Below, piece after piece: positions 46,483 to 54,123 of a stretch of DNA of 64,000 nt. The stretch's first letter is position 1, and every line of letters begins with the position of its first letter. The stretch spans positions 245,621 through 309,620 of the forward strand of contig NZ_QUNO01000016.1 in the NCBI RefSeq assembly GCF_003387475.1, read 5' to 3'. Origin of the DNA: Kutzneria buriramensis. GTDB lineage: Bacteria > Actinomycetota > Actinomycetes > Mycobacteriales > Pseudonocardiaceae. The position numbers and the translations under genes are program-made. The notes below the pieces were generated by a model. That model ran no database searches, had not been told where the DNA came from, and saw only the letters and a program-made list of their open reading frames with translations.

Positions 46483-47496
46483 TCAATCGTCGGCGAGCTC
46501 GGTGCTCACGGTTTCCCAGAAGTGCGCGGTGGCCCCGTCGAGCCGTTCGAAACGCTCGTCGATCCGCTGGGCCAGGGACGCCGAGAGAGTCGCCTCGAAC
46601 TTCAACCCCTGGAGGCCGAGGACATGCCAATCCTCGGCCAGCGCCCGGCACTGGCCGAGCAGTGCGTCGCCGGCGCCGGCGCGAACCAAGGAACGATCGA
46701 GGAGCCTGAGGACCGGGATCACACAGAGGACGTTCACGTTGTCGAAGAGACGCCGCGCCGCGTGCTTGGCGGTGTCCCTCGAACCCGCGAAAGCCGCTCC
46801 GCACAGAGACCTGTATTCGTTGACCACGTTGTGGAACTCGGGGATCCGCCGAAACTTCCGAGCCTGGCTCACCAAGCTCCGCGCCGCCGCGTTGTCGTCG
46901 TCGAGCGGTTCACGAACCCTCTCCAGAACGTGGAAGGAGCCCATGTGATCCAGCGACTTCGACGGGATCCGATCCAGGATCGCGGCCTCGAACGCGGCGC
47001 TGGGCAGCCATGAGACGCAGGCGAACCGGACCCGGTCATCCACGAGCGAGTCGAACACCTTGACCCACCTCAGATCCGCGGACAGCTCCAGGGCGACGAG
47101 GGCGTGCATGAACCGCGGATGGGCGGTGTAGACGTCGGCGTAGGGCAGGTGCGAGGAATTGACCCAGACCACGACACCGAGGTGGTCGGCCAGCAGGGTG
47201 CGAAGTTGGCCGGCCCAGTCGCCCGGATCGATCGCGTCGGTCCGGACCTCGCAGCCCTGGGCCGTCAGCCCGCGGTGGACGACTTCCTCGACGCCGAACA
47301 CGATTTCCGGGCACGATCGCTCATCAGGACCGGCTCGCAGGAGGTAACCCTCCCCCAGTTCCATGATGGACGCTTCATCGAGGCACCGGCCGTGCAGATC
47401 GGCCAGCCGCACGAAACTCCCGGACAGGCAGTTCACCGCTTCCGGCGGGAGCCGTTCGACGATGGCCGACTTCGCGACCTCGGTGTCAGGTCGCAT
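46483..47496 (-). CDS. BtrH-like cysteine acyltransferase/peptidase-fold protein
   Basis: A 337-aa protein with the layout of butirosin BtrH, the enzyme that moves an aminoacyl side chain from a carrier protein to an aminoglycoside amine. Cys23 lies in AVNCLSGSFVRLADL near the N-terminus, then IMELGEGYLLRAG, the His region YTAHPRFMHALVALEL and Asp in WVKVFDSLVD. Assignment rests on this C39-like triad pattern and genomic context. ATG at 47496 overlaps the ligase by 11 nt; a GTG 9 nt earlier is possible. The next upstream gene loads carrier proteins, so transfer of an aminoacyl group to an amine of the sugar or core is a good hypothesis. Confidence 0.6.
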   Translation of the reverse strand: MRPDTEVAKSAIVERLPPEAVNCLSGSFVRLADLHGRCLDEASIMELGEGYLLRAGPDERSCPEIVFGVEEVVHRGLTAQGCEVRTDAIDPGDWAGQLRTLLADHLGVVVWVNSSHLPYADVYTAHPRFMHALVALELSADLRWVKVFDSLVDDRVRFACVSWLPSAAFEAAILDRIPSKSLDHMGSFHVLERVREPLDDDNAAARSLVSQARKFRRIPEFHNVVNEYRSLCGAAFAGSRDTAKHAARRLFDNVNVLCVIPVLRLLDRSLVRAGAGDALLGQCRALAEDWHVLGLQGLKFEATLSASLAQRIDERFERLDGATAHFWETVSTELADD

Positions 47497-48406
47497 GGAC
47501 CGCACTTGAGCTTTCGGCCAGCGCGGTCGAGATGAGAGCGCACAGACGCTCGGGGTCGTGCCCCTCGGTGCGCGCCAGCAGCGCCAGCAGCAGCCGCTCG
47601 ATTCCGAAGGCGACACACGCGGAGTGCATCGCCGGGCCGCCGTTCGGACCGATGCCGAAGACCGTGGTGAACAGATCCCGATGCAGATTCCGCGAGCCGA
47701 CCGCCAGCTCGTCGCCGGCCCACGGAATGAGCACCTCTCGCTTGACGCCACGGGCGAGCTGGACCCGGCGCGTCACCTCCGAGCGCTCGCCGTAGAAGAC
47801 GTCACTGGCCTTCTTGACCGACACGTCATCGTGCAGCCGGCCGAGGAAGGCCACGGCCTGCTCGAACATCGACTCGCCCCGGCTGACCACGAGGTCGGCA
47901 TCGCCGATCAACACGAACTCGCGCATGGTGAAACTGGCCAGCCGGGTCGATTCCGCGGAGGGCTCGAACCGGTGGCAGACGCCGCGTGCGGTGAAGCAGC
48001 GGAGGTCCCAGCGCTCGTCGATGCCCGACAGGTGCCCGAAGGTGTGGTAGCAGGTGGAAGGGCTGAGCACCCAGGCGCTCGGCCCCGGAGACTGGTCCGC
48101 GGCGATCTCATGAGGCACTGCGTGCAGCGGGATCGACGGGAGTTTGTCGAAGAACCCGATCGATTCGAGCGCTTCCCGCTCCAGCAGCGTGGTGCACGAA
48201 TGAGCGGTGGGCCGGTACTCCTCGCGGAACAGGGCGACCAGGGCGCCGTCCAGCGCCTCGAAGGCGTCGAACAGCGGACCGTGGAATCGGTAGCCGATCA
48301 GCCCGGTTCCGTTCTCGACGAGTGAGAGCAGGCGCAGGTCGCGCAACTCGTCGATCATGGCGTCGGGCCGCGGCCCGGCCGGTGTCGGCGAGGTGGGCAC
48401 GCGCAC
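47486..48406 (-). CDS. amino acid:[carrier protein] ligase (atypical SerRS-like)
   Basis: A 306-aa class II aminoacyl-tRNA-synthetase core without a tRNA-binding arm, matching the amino acid:carrier-protein ligases that load glycine or alanine on a phosphopantetheine arm. The three zinc ligands are present: Cys119 (PSTCYHTF), Glu148 (HRFEPS, motif 2) and Cys264 (SACVAFGIERLLLAL, motif 3). LASFTMREFVLIG follows motif 2. The GTG start has GGAGAAAGG 7 nt upstream and lies 1 nt after the tiny ORF stop. It replaces an NRPS adenylation domain in this cluster. The amino acid is unknown. Confidence 0.85.
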   Translation of the reverse strand: MRVPTSPTPAGPRPDAMIDELRDLRLLSLVENGTGLIGYRFHGPLFDAFEALDGALVALFREEYRPTAHSCTTLLEREALESIGFFDKLPSIPLHAVPHEIAADQSPGPSAWVLSPSTCYHTFGHLSGIDERWDLRCFTARGVCHRFEPSAESTRLASFTMREFVLIGDADLVVSRGESMFEQAVAFLGRLHDDVSVKKASDVFYGERSEVTRRVQLARGVKREVLIPWAGDELAVGSRNLHRDLFTTVFGIGPNGGPAMHSACVAFGIERLLLALLARTEGHDPERLCALISTALAESSSAVHAT

Positions 48407-48407
48407 T

Positions 48408-48575
48408 TCACCGCCTTTCTCCGGATGACGTCAGCGAATGCGATGAGGCCGAGGTCCTCAGTGGACAACTCGTCCGCGAGGGCTCGAGCCATCGGGTCAG
48501 GGCGACACGGCCAAGCTGACGCTCGGTCAACACGGCCGTCACCACCAGCGCCATCGCATCGCCCCCCTGAGCCAT
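48408..48575 (-). CDS. possible small ORF opening the left biosynthetic operon
   Basis: The ATG at 48575 lies 7 nt past the -10 box, at the expected transcription start, so it would be leaderless. It encodes MAQGGDAMALVVTAVLTERQ and further to a stop 1 nt before the ligase GTG, 55 aa. Third-position GC is about 80 percent in the first half but drops in the second half, where another frame (ARALADELSTEDLGLIAFAD) looks more coding-like. Either a short peptide or a frameshifted remnant. Unknown function. Confidence 0.35.
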   Translation of the reverse strand: MAQGGDAMALVVTAVLTERQLGRVALTRWLEPSRTSCPLRTSASSHSLTSSGERR

Positions 48576-48581
48576 GGCCGA

Positions 48582-48610
48582 AATCTAGGCGCATTATTTT
48601 CCGTCGTCAA
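48582..48610 (-). promoter_or_regulatory. sigma-70-type promoter of the left biosynthetic operon
   Basis: On the minus strand TTGACG (48610-48605), a spacer of exactly 17 nt and TAGATT (48587-48582), in the only AT-rich patch of the 464-bp gap between the two arms. It would drive the ligase, BtrH-like, LLM, transglutaminase-like and ABC genes. Confidence 0.75.
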
Positions 48611-48870
48611 GTATTGATTTCCTGGTAGAAGGCCACCTACGCTCACCGTGCTCATCGGCCGCCGACGCTCTCACCGAGAACCACACGCCCCTGCTGTTCG
48701 GGGCCCGCAACGCCTCTGGCCACCGAGTGCCGCGTCCACGCCGTCCGCCGCGACGAGGACGACCACACGCGGCAGTGCCGGGTACGGCGCTGCCGCTCAA
48801 CGACGGCACGGCCGGCGATGAGCGGAACGGCCGGAGCGGCACTCGTCGAGGGCACGTCACTGGGGGGTAT
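48611..48870 (+). other. central intergenic region of the cluster
   Basis: No gene is supported. It must hold the promoter for the plus-strand arm; TTGATT at 48613 and TACGCT at 48637 (spacing 18) are a weak candidate. GGGGGG precedes the ATG at 48871 closely. No regulator-binding palindrome stood out. Confidence 0.35.
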
Positions 48871-49608
48871 ATGTCGACGAACTTGTTGCTGGAACAGATG
48901 GAGACCTGCCGCACCGCCATTCTGAGCGCAGTGGGTCGCGCGGATCGCGTTGAAGCGGAACGGAAAGCCTTCGATTCCCTCGTGCGTTCTCACCCGGCGG
49001 GCGGACCGGAGAATCCGGGTTCTCGAACTCGTTGGCATCTCGGATCCTCGACGCTGACCGACGACACGGGAGCCGTTCTCGGCTATACCGTGTCCCTGGC
49101 CTGGGTGACGGCGGGCGTCGTGACCAATGCGGTGGTGTACGTCTCGACGACCGGAGTGGTGCACAGCACGTCACTGAGCACCAGGTCGGTTCCGCGCCAC
49201 GAGGAAGAGGCGGAATCCGGCCCAGCGAAGAGCAAGTGGGCTCAGAACGTGAATTGGTCGGCGCCTGCCGACGAACGGCTGGACGCGGTCAAGGAGGCGT
49301 TGGCCGATTCCGGCTACCGCATGATCCCGACCGGGTCGGAAGTTCTGGCCCTGCTCGACGTGGCCGAGGGCCGATCGGCCGGCTTCCTGGGCCTGGTGGC
49401 CGATCCGGCGGCGAGGATGGCCGCATCGCTGCTGATCTCCGAGGCGCACGGCCAGGTCAGCGACTGGTCGGGCCGATATCCAGCCCTGGGCGACGACACG
49501 CTCGTGGCCGGCTCCCATTTCACGCACTATCACCGTTTCGCCCGGCTCCTGGCCGGCGCCGATCGGGCGGCGGCGACCGACGCGCAGGAGGTGTCGCGCC
49601 ATGCGTGA
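48871..49608 (+). CDS. unrecognised protein, first gene of the right biosynthetic arm
   Basis: A 245-aa protein of unknown family. Residues about 60-110 are strand-rich (WHLGSSTLTDDTGAVLGYTV and TNAVVYVSTTGVVHS); after a charged linker, a second strand-helix part follows (ALADSGYRMIPTGSEVLALL, then ADPAARMAASLLISEAHG). No signal peptide or membrane segment. Overlaps the fucosyltransferase start by 8 nt, so it is co-translated with the sugar genes. It could be an accessory binding or scaffold protein; nothing in it shows catalysis. Confidence 0.6.
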   Translation: MSTNLLLEQMETCRTAILSAVGRADRVEAERKAFDSLVRSHPAGGPENPGSRTRWHLGSSTLTDDTGAVLGYTVSLAWVTAGVVTNAVVYVSTTGVVHSTSLSTRSVPRHEEEAESGPAKSKWAQNVNWSAPADERLDAVKEALADSGYRMIPTGSEVLALLDVAEGRSAGFLGLVADPAARMAASLLISEAHGQVSDWSGRYPALGDDTLVAGSHFTHYHRFARLLAGADRAAATDAQEVSRHA

Positions 49609-50350
49609 ACGCGCGGTCACGTTCTCCACGCTGGGACTCGAAGGAAGGCTCGGAAACCAGCTGTGGCAGATAGCCGCGGTGATCGGCCGCTCGCTGGAAC
49701 GCGGCCTGCCGATACGACTGCCACCATGGGCGTACGCCGACGCCTTCAGCCTTCCGAGCTCATGGTTCGCACTGCCGGGGCAGGACGATGTCGAGGTCTA
49801 CGATCTCGTGGACTATCTGGTGCCGGCCAACAAGTTCGTGATGCAGGACATCCGACTGTGGTGGCGGTTCGAGCAGCAGGTCAGGGAGTATCTGACGCCG
49901 GCCAAGCATGTCCTGGATGAGGTCGACGCCCTCTACGGCGACGTTCTCGAACGGGGCGACGTGACGGCCGTCCACGTCCGGCGCGGCGACTACCTCCACT
50001 ACCCGCACGTCTACCCCCTGCCCACGGCCGACTACTACCGCACGGCGATCGAACGGTTCGGATCGTCGAACATCATCGTCTTCACCGACGACCCGGAGTG
50101 GGTGTCGAGCAACCTGACCTTCCTCGAAGGCGCGCGGATGACCTGCTGGCCCGCCGCCTTCCTCGATCTCGCGTGCATGACCCGGTGCAGCCGGCTCGTC
50201 ATCGCCAACTCGTCGTTCTCCTGGTGGGGAGCCTTCCTCTCCGGCTCGACCGAGATCGTCCGCCCGCGCTACTGGTACACGCCCGAGATACACGCCCGGG
50301 ACCCCGCCCTGGTCTGGCTGGTCCCGGACCACTGGACGCCGGGTGACTGA
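49601..50350 (+). CDS. GT11-family fucosyltransferase
   Basis: A 249-aa GT11 glycosyltransferase: LEGRLGNQLWQIAAVIGRSL at the N-terminus, donor-binding HVRRGDYL (residues 125-132, the GDP-fucose motif of alpha-1,2 and alpha-1,6 fucosyltransferases) and ANSSFSWWGAFL near residue 205. The family transfers L-fucose from GDP-fucose with inversion. GDP-mannose dehydratase and GDP-fucose synthase in the same arm supply the donor. GT11 enzymes normally decorate glycans and are rare in metabolite clusters. It starts inside the preceding gene. Confidence 0.87.
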   Translation: MRERAVTFSTLGLEGRLGNQLWQIAAVIGRSLERGLPIRLPPWAYADAFSLPSSWFALPGQDDVEVYDLVDYLVPANKFVMQDIRLWWRFEQQVREYLTPAKHVLDEVDALYGDVLERGDVTAVHVRRGDYLHYPHVYPLPTADYYRTAIERFGSSNIIVFTDDPEWVSSNLTFLEGARMTCWPAAFLDLACMTRCSRLVIANSSFSWWGAFLSGSTEIVRPRYWYTPEIHARDPALVWLVPDHWTPGD

Positions 50351-50351
50351 C

Positions 50352-51329
50352 ATGACCAAGAAGGCACTGATCACCGGCATCACCGGACAGGACGGCTCGT
50401 ATCTGGCGGAACTGCTGCTGGACAAGGGATACGAGGTGCACGGGCTGGTCAGGCGGGCCTCCACCTCCACCCTCGAGCGCGTGGCCCACCTGACCGGAAA
50501 CCCCGGACTGCGGCTACACCACGGAGATCTCACCGAGGGCTCCCGGCTCACCGCCCTGCTGCACCGGATCCAGCCCGACGAGGTCTACCACCTCGCCGCC
50601 CAGACCGATGTGCGGGCCAGCTTCGACCAGCCCGAGTTCACCGGCGACGTCACCGGCATGGGGACGACTCGCATCTTGGAGGCGATCCGGCTGATCGGTC
50701 TGGACAGCCGGGTTTATCAGGCGTCCAGCTCGGAGATGTTCGGCGCCTCGCCGCCGCCGCAGAGCGAGCGAACCCCCTTCTGGCCCCGCAGCCCCTACGG
50801 CGCGGCGAAGACCTACGCGTACTGGGTGGCCAGGAACTACCGGGAGGCCCACGGTTTGTTCGTCGCCAACGGCATCATGTTCAACCACGAGTCGCCGCGG
50901 CGGGGCAAGGAATTCGTCACCCGCAAGATCACGCACGCGGTCGCGCAGATCAAGGCCGGCCACGACCGGAAGCTCTACCTGGGCAACCTCGACGCCGTGC
51001 GGGACTGGGGATACGCGAAAGAGTACGTCGAGGCGATGTGGCTCATGCTGCAGGCCGAGGAGCCGAGCGACTACGTCGTCGCCACCGGAACCGCTTACAC
51101 CGTCAGGGAATTCGCGGAGCAGGCCTTCGGCCACGTCGGGCTGGAGTGGCAGCGGTACGTCCGGTTCGACGACCGCCACCTGCGTCCCACCGAGGTCGAC
51201 TCGTTGATCGGCGACGCATCGAAGGCCGCCGTCGAACTCGGCTGGAAACCGAAGACGCGAATGCCGGAGCTGGCGTCGCTCATGGTCGATGAGGACCTCA
51301 GAGCGGTGATCGCGCAGCGTGCGGAGTGA
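50352..51329 (+). CDS. gmd: GDP-mannose 4,6-dehydratase
   Basis: A 325-aa SDR-type enzyme: Rossmann motif ALITGITGQDGSYLAELLL, LHHGDLTEG, catalytic SSSEMFG and YGAAKTYAY (Y-x3-K), plus GIMFNHESPRRG and RDWGYAKEYVEAMW typical of Gmd. It converts GDP-mannose to GDP-4-keto-6-deoxymannose, the branch point for GDP-fucose and GDP-perosamine. ATG at 50352 is chosen; a GTG at 50343 overlaps the fucosyltransferase stop. Confidence 0.95.
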   Translation: MTKKALITGITGQDGSYLAELLLDKGYEVHGLVRRASTSTLERVAHLTGNPGLRLHHGDLTEGSRLTALLHRIQPDEVYHLAAQTDVRASFDQPEFTGDVTGMGTTRILEAIRLIGLDSRVYQASSSEMFGASPPPQSERTPFWPRSPYGAAKTYAYWVARNYREAHGLFVANGIMFNHESPRRGKEFVTRKITHAVAQIKAGHDRKLYLGNLDAVRDWGYAKEYVEAMWLMLQAEEPSDYVVATGTAYTVREFAEQAFGHVGLEWQRYVRFDDRHLRPTEVDSLIGDASKAAVELGWKPKTRMPELASLMVDEDLRAVIAQRAE

Positions 51330-51363
51330 ACGGACGGACAGGCAAGCCGACACCGGCGGAGGA

Positions 51364-51624
51364 ATGATCGGCGTGAGCACGGAGAAACTGGATACGCGAC
51401 TGGAAGACATCGTGCGCGAGCACTGTCCCGATCTCGAACCCCACGTCGCCCTTGATCCAGACGACAACCTCGCGGACCTGGGCCTGAACTCGGTGGGCAC
51501 GATCGGCATCCTCGTCGCCGTGGAGGAGGCTTTCAGCGTCTCCCTGTCCGACGAGGACATGTCGTTCGAAACCTTCAGCAGCGTCAGCAGCCTGCGGCGC
51601 ACGGTCCTGAAGTACCTCACGTAG
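51364..51624 (+). CDS. acyl carrier protein 1
   Basis: 86 aa four-helix carrier protein; phosphopantetheine serine is Ser43 in ADLGLNSVGTIGILVAVEE (usual DSL changed to NSV). Acidic throughout. A GTG three codons later (51373) has a better spaced GGAGGA and may be the real start. It directly precedes the condensation protein by 22 nt, suggesting the two work together. Confidence 0.88.
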   Translation: MIGVSTEKLDTRLEDIVREHCPDLEPHVALDPDDNLADLGLNSVGTIGILVAVEEAFSVSLSDEDMSFETFSSVSSLRRTVLKYLT

Positions 51625-51646
51625 TCCTGTCGCCGCGGGGGAGCGC

Positions 51647-53053
51647 ATGAAAGTCCTGACCAAGCACCGCATTTCCTTCTCGAACCGCAACGCCGGCGTC
51701 CAGCAGCTGGGCTGGGCCCAGGGCGAGATGCTCAGCTACATCCACAGCCGCGGCGACGAGCCGCTGTTGTACATCACCAAGTTCGCCGCGCTGGAGGACG
51801 GCGCGGTCGACGTCCGCGGGGTGCTCGAGGGCATTCGCCTGACCTTCGAGGACAACGACGCCCTGCGGACCCGCTACGTGCTGTGCGAAGGGCAGTGGCG
51901 CCAGGAGATCATGGGCAGCGGCGAGATCATCGTGACCGAGGTGTCCTCCCCCTCGCCCCGGCCCGATCTGGACGAGGTCGCGACCCTGCTGGGGCGCCTG
52001 TCCCCCGAGCCCGGCGAAATCCCGGTGCGGGCGGCGATGGTGACCTTCGAAGGTCGGCCCGTTTACGTGTACCTGGCCGTGCACCACGCTTCCGTGGACA
52101 ACATGGGCGCGGGGATCGCGTGTGAGGAACTCCGCCGCCGGATTCTCGGCCTGGCCACCCTGACGGCGTCGTCGTGGCAGCCGCACGACATCGCCGAGTT
52201 CGAGGCGAGCCCGGCCGGGCGGGCGCTGGCGGAGCGGTCCGACCGGTACCACCGGGTCAAGATCCGGGAGCTGGCCGACTTCGACGCGCCGCCGGCCGAT
52301 CGGACCACCACCGCGATGCGGGAGTACCAGCTCCGGTCGCCGGCTGTGGTGGTGGCGGCGCAGCAGATCTCCCGGAGCCTGAACGTGAGTGCGTTCACCG
52401 TCACGCTGGCGGCCTACTGCCTCGCCCTGTCCGCGAGGCTGTCGATGGACCGCTTCCCCCTCGCACTGACCAGCGGGAACAGGTTCAGCCCGAAACTCCG
52501 GATGTCCATTGCGAAACTCGCGCAGTCCTCGAGTATCTCGGTGGACCTCACGTCGTCGACGTTCGAGGATTTCTGTCGGCAGACGAACAACGCCACGCTT
52601 CTGGCCTATCGCCACGCGGTGTACGACCCGGATCTCAGGGCGGAGCTGTTCCGCGAGGCGGGGGCGGAGCGTGGGAAGGACGTGTTCTTCCCGTATCTCG
52701 CCAACTTCCACGTGACCACCGTGCTTGAGGACCTCGACCCGGAATCGCGGCGCGACCGGCAGCGTCAGGTCGAGGCCAACCTCGACGTCCGACCCGAGGA
52801 ACTGAGAAAGCTGCTGGCCCAAGGGGTCTCCGGCGCCACCCCGTCAGACGAAATTCGCTTCTCCGATCTCTCACTGGACATCTACGAGTTCTCCGAGCAG
52901 GCTGACATGCGGCTGACCACCGACCTGGCGTTCTTCTCCGATGCCGTCCTGCGGAGCCTGCTGCTGACCACCGAGCGGCTCCTGGTCGAGGTGGCCTGCG
53001 GCAACGGGAAGGCCGATATGCGAGGGCTACTCGATTTCTGTCCCACGTTCTGA
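51647..53053 (+). CDS. free-standing condensation-domain protein
   Basis: A 468-aa condensation-superfamily acyltransferase: catalytic HHASVDNMG (His146-His147, Asp151), latch region YLAVHHAS, ALRTRYVLCEGQWRQEI near the N-terminus and ALTSGNRFSPKLRMSIAKLA later. There is no attached carrier or adenylation domain. In such clusters it joins a carrier-bound acyl or aminoacyl group to an amine or hydroxyl. GGGGGAG precedes the ATG. Donor and acceptor are unknown; the adjacent carrier protein is the natural donor. Confidence 0.87.
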   Translation: MKVLTKHRISFSNRNAGVQQLGWAQGEMLSYIHSRGDEPLLYITKFAALEDGAVDVRGVLEGIRLTFEDNDALRTRYVLCEGQWRQEIMGSGEIIVTEVSSPSPRPDLDEVATLLGRLSPEPGEIPVRAAMVTFEGRPVYVYLAVHHASVDNMGAGIACEELRRRILGLATLTASSWQPHDIAEFEASPAGRALAERSDRYHRVKIRELADFDAPPADRTTTAMREYQLRSPAVVVAAQQISRSLNVSAFTVTLAAYCLALSARLSMDRFPLALTSGNRFSPKLRMSIAKLAQSSSISVDLTSSTFEDFCRQTNNATLLAYRHAVYDPDLRAELFREAGAERGKDVFFPYLANFHVTTVLEDLDPESRRDRQRQVEANLDVRPEELRKLLAQGVSGATPSDEIRFSDLSLDIYEFSEQADMRLTTDLAFFSDAVLRSLLLTTERLLVEVACGNGKADMRGLLDFCPTF

Positions 53054-53105
53054 GAACCGCCGCGCCCAGGCGCGGTTCCGTCCCGCGACCGGGCGACGCC
53101 GGTCG
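53054..53105 (+). other. two tandem hairpins between condensation and fucose-synthase genes
   Basis: GAACCGC..GCGCC pairs with GGCGCGGTTC (53054-53078, one bulge), then CGACCGG pairs with CCGGTCG (53086-53105). They start at the condensation stop and end 22 nt before the next ATG. They may dampen read-through or protect a processed mRNA; no T-run. Confidence 0.4.
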
Positions 53106-53127
53106 TGACCACGAAGGGGGCACCTGA

Positions 53128-54123
53128 ATGACTGCCGACCAGGGCGCTCGCGCTCGTCCGGCGAGCGAGGTGATATTTCCGTTGGCCGGCCGACGGGTCT
53201 GGGTCGCCGGACATCGGGGAATGGTGGGGTCGGCGCTCGTGCGGCGGCTCGCCGACAGCAACGTGGAGCTGGTCACCATGAGCCGGGACGAGCTCGACCT
53301 GCGCGACAGCGAGGCGACGCTGCGGTGGGTGCGGGACGTCGCGCCGGAGATGGTCTTCATCGCGGCCGGCCGGGTCGGCGGGATCGACGCGAACTCCCGT
53401 TTCCCCGCGGATTTCATCGCCGACAACCTGGCCATCAACACGTCGATCATCTCCGCGGCGGTCCGGACCGGCGTGCCGAAGCTGATGGTGCTGGGCTCCT
53501 CCTGCATCTACCCCAAGCACGCGGCGCAGCCGATGCGCGAGGACTCGCTGCTCACCGGCGCGATCGAGCCGACGAACGTCTGGTACGCGATCGCGAAGAT
53601 CTCCGCGCTGAAGCTGGCCGAGGCCTACCGCCGCCAGCACGGCCACGACTTCATCTCGGCCATGCCGACGAACCTGTTCGGGCCCAACGACAACTTCGAC
53701 GAGGGGCGCGGGCACGTCATCCCGGCGCTGATGTCGAAGGCGCGGCACGCCGTCGAGTCCGGGGCCGACTCGCTCGAGGTCTGGGGCTCCGGTGCCCCGC
53801 TGCGCGAGTTCCTGCACGTGGACGACTGCGCCGATGCGTTGGTGCACCTCGCGGAGCGCTACTCCGACGCCGAGACGATCAACGTCGGGAGCGGGTCCGA
53901 GGTCTCGATTCGGGAGCTCACCGAGAAGATCTGCGCGATCAGCGGATTCGAGGGCGAACTGCGTTTCGACGCCACGCGTCCGGACGGCGCGCCGCGCAAA
54001 CTGGTCGACTCCAGCCGGATCAGGGCATCGGGCTGGTCGCCTCGGGTCGGGTTGGACGAGGGGCTCCGTACCACCTACCAGTGGTTCCTGGAGGCTCGGC
54101 GAGGGCTGGTCGAGCATGTCTGA
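53128..54123 (+). CDS. fcl: GDP-L-fucose synthase
   Basis: A 331-aa bifunctional epimerase/reductase: RVWVAGHRGMVGSALVRRL, then AGRVGGIDAN (NADPH site), catalytic SSCIYPK and WYAIAK (Ser, Tyr, Lys) and NLFGPNDNFD, all as in GDP-fucose synthase. It turns the Gmd product into GDP-L-fucose. The N-terminus has about 18 extra residues. Overlaps the aminotransferase start by 8 nt. Confidence 0.94.
   Translation: MTADQGARARPASEVIFPLAGRRVWVAGHRGMVGSALVRRLADSNVELVTMSRDELDLRDSEATLRWVRDVAPEMVFIAAGRVGGIDANSRFPADFIADNLAINTSIISAAVRTGVPKLMVLGSSCIYPKHAAQPMREDSLLTGAIEPTNVWYAIAKISALKLAEAYRRQHGHDFISAMPTNLFGPNDNFDEGRGHVIPALMSKARHAVESGADSLEVWGSGAPLREFLHVDDCADALVHLAERYSDAETINVGSGSEVSIRELTEKICAISGFEGELRFDATRPDGAPRKLVDSSRIRASGWSPRVGLDEGLRTTYQWFLEARRGLVEHV

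Noticed and set aside
48408..48520. Carrier-protein C-terminus in the frame ARALADELSTEDLGLIAFAD upstream of the ligase
   Set aside because: The sequence is reminiscent of carrier helices III-IV, but there is no serine motif or N-terminal half, and the frame would overlap the ligase start.
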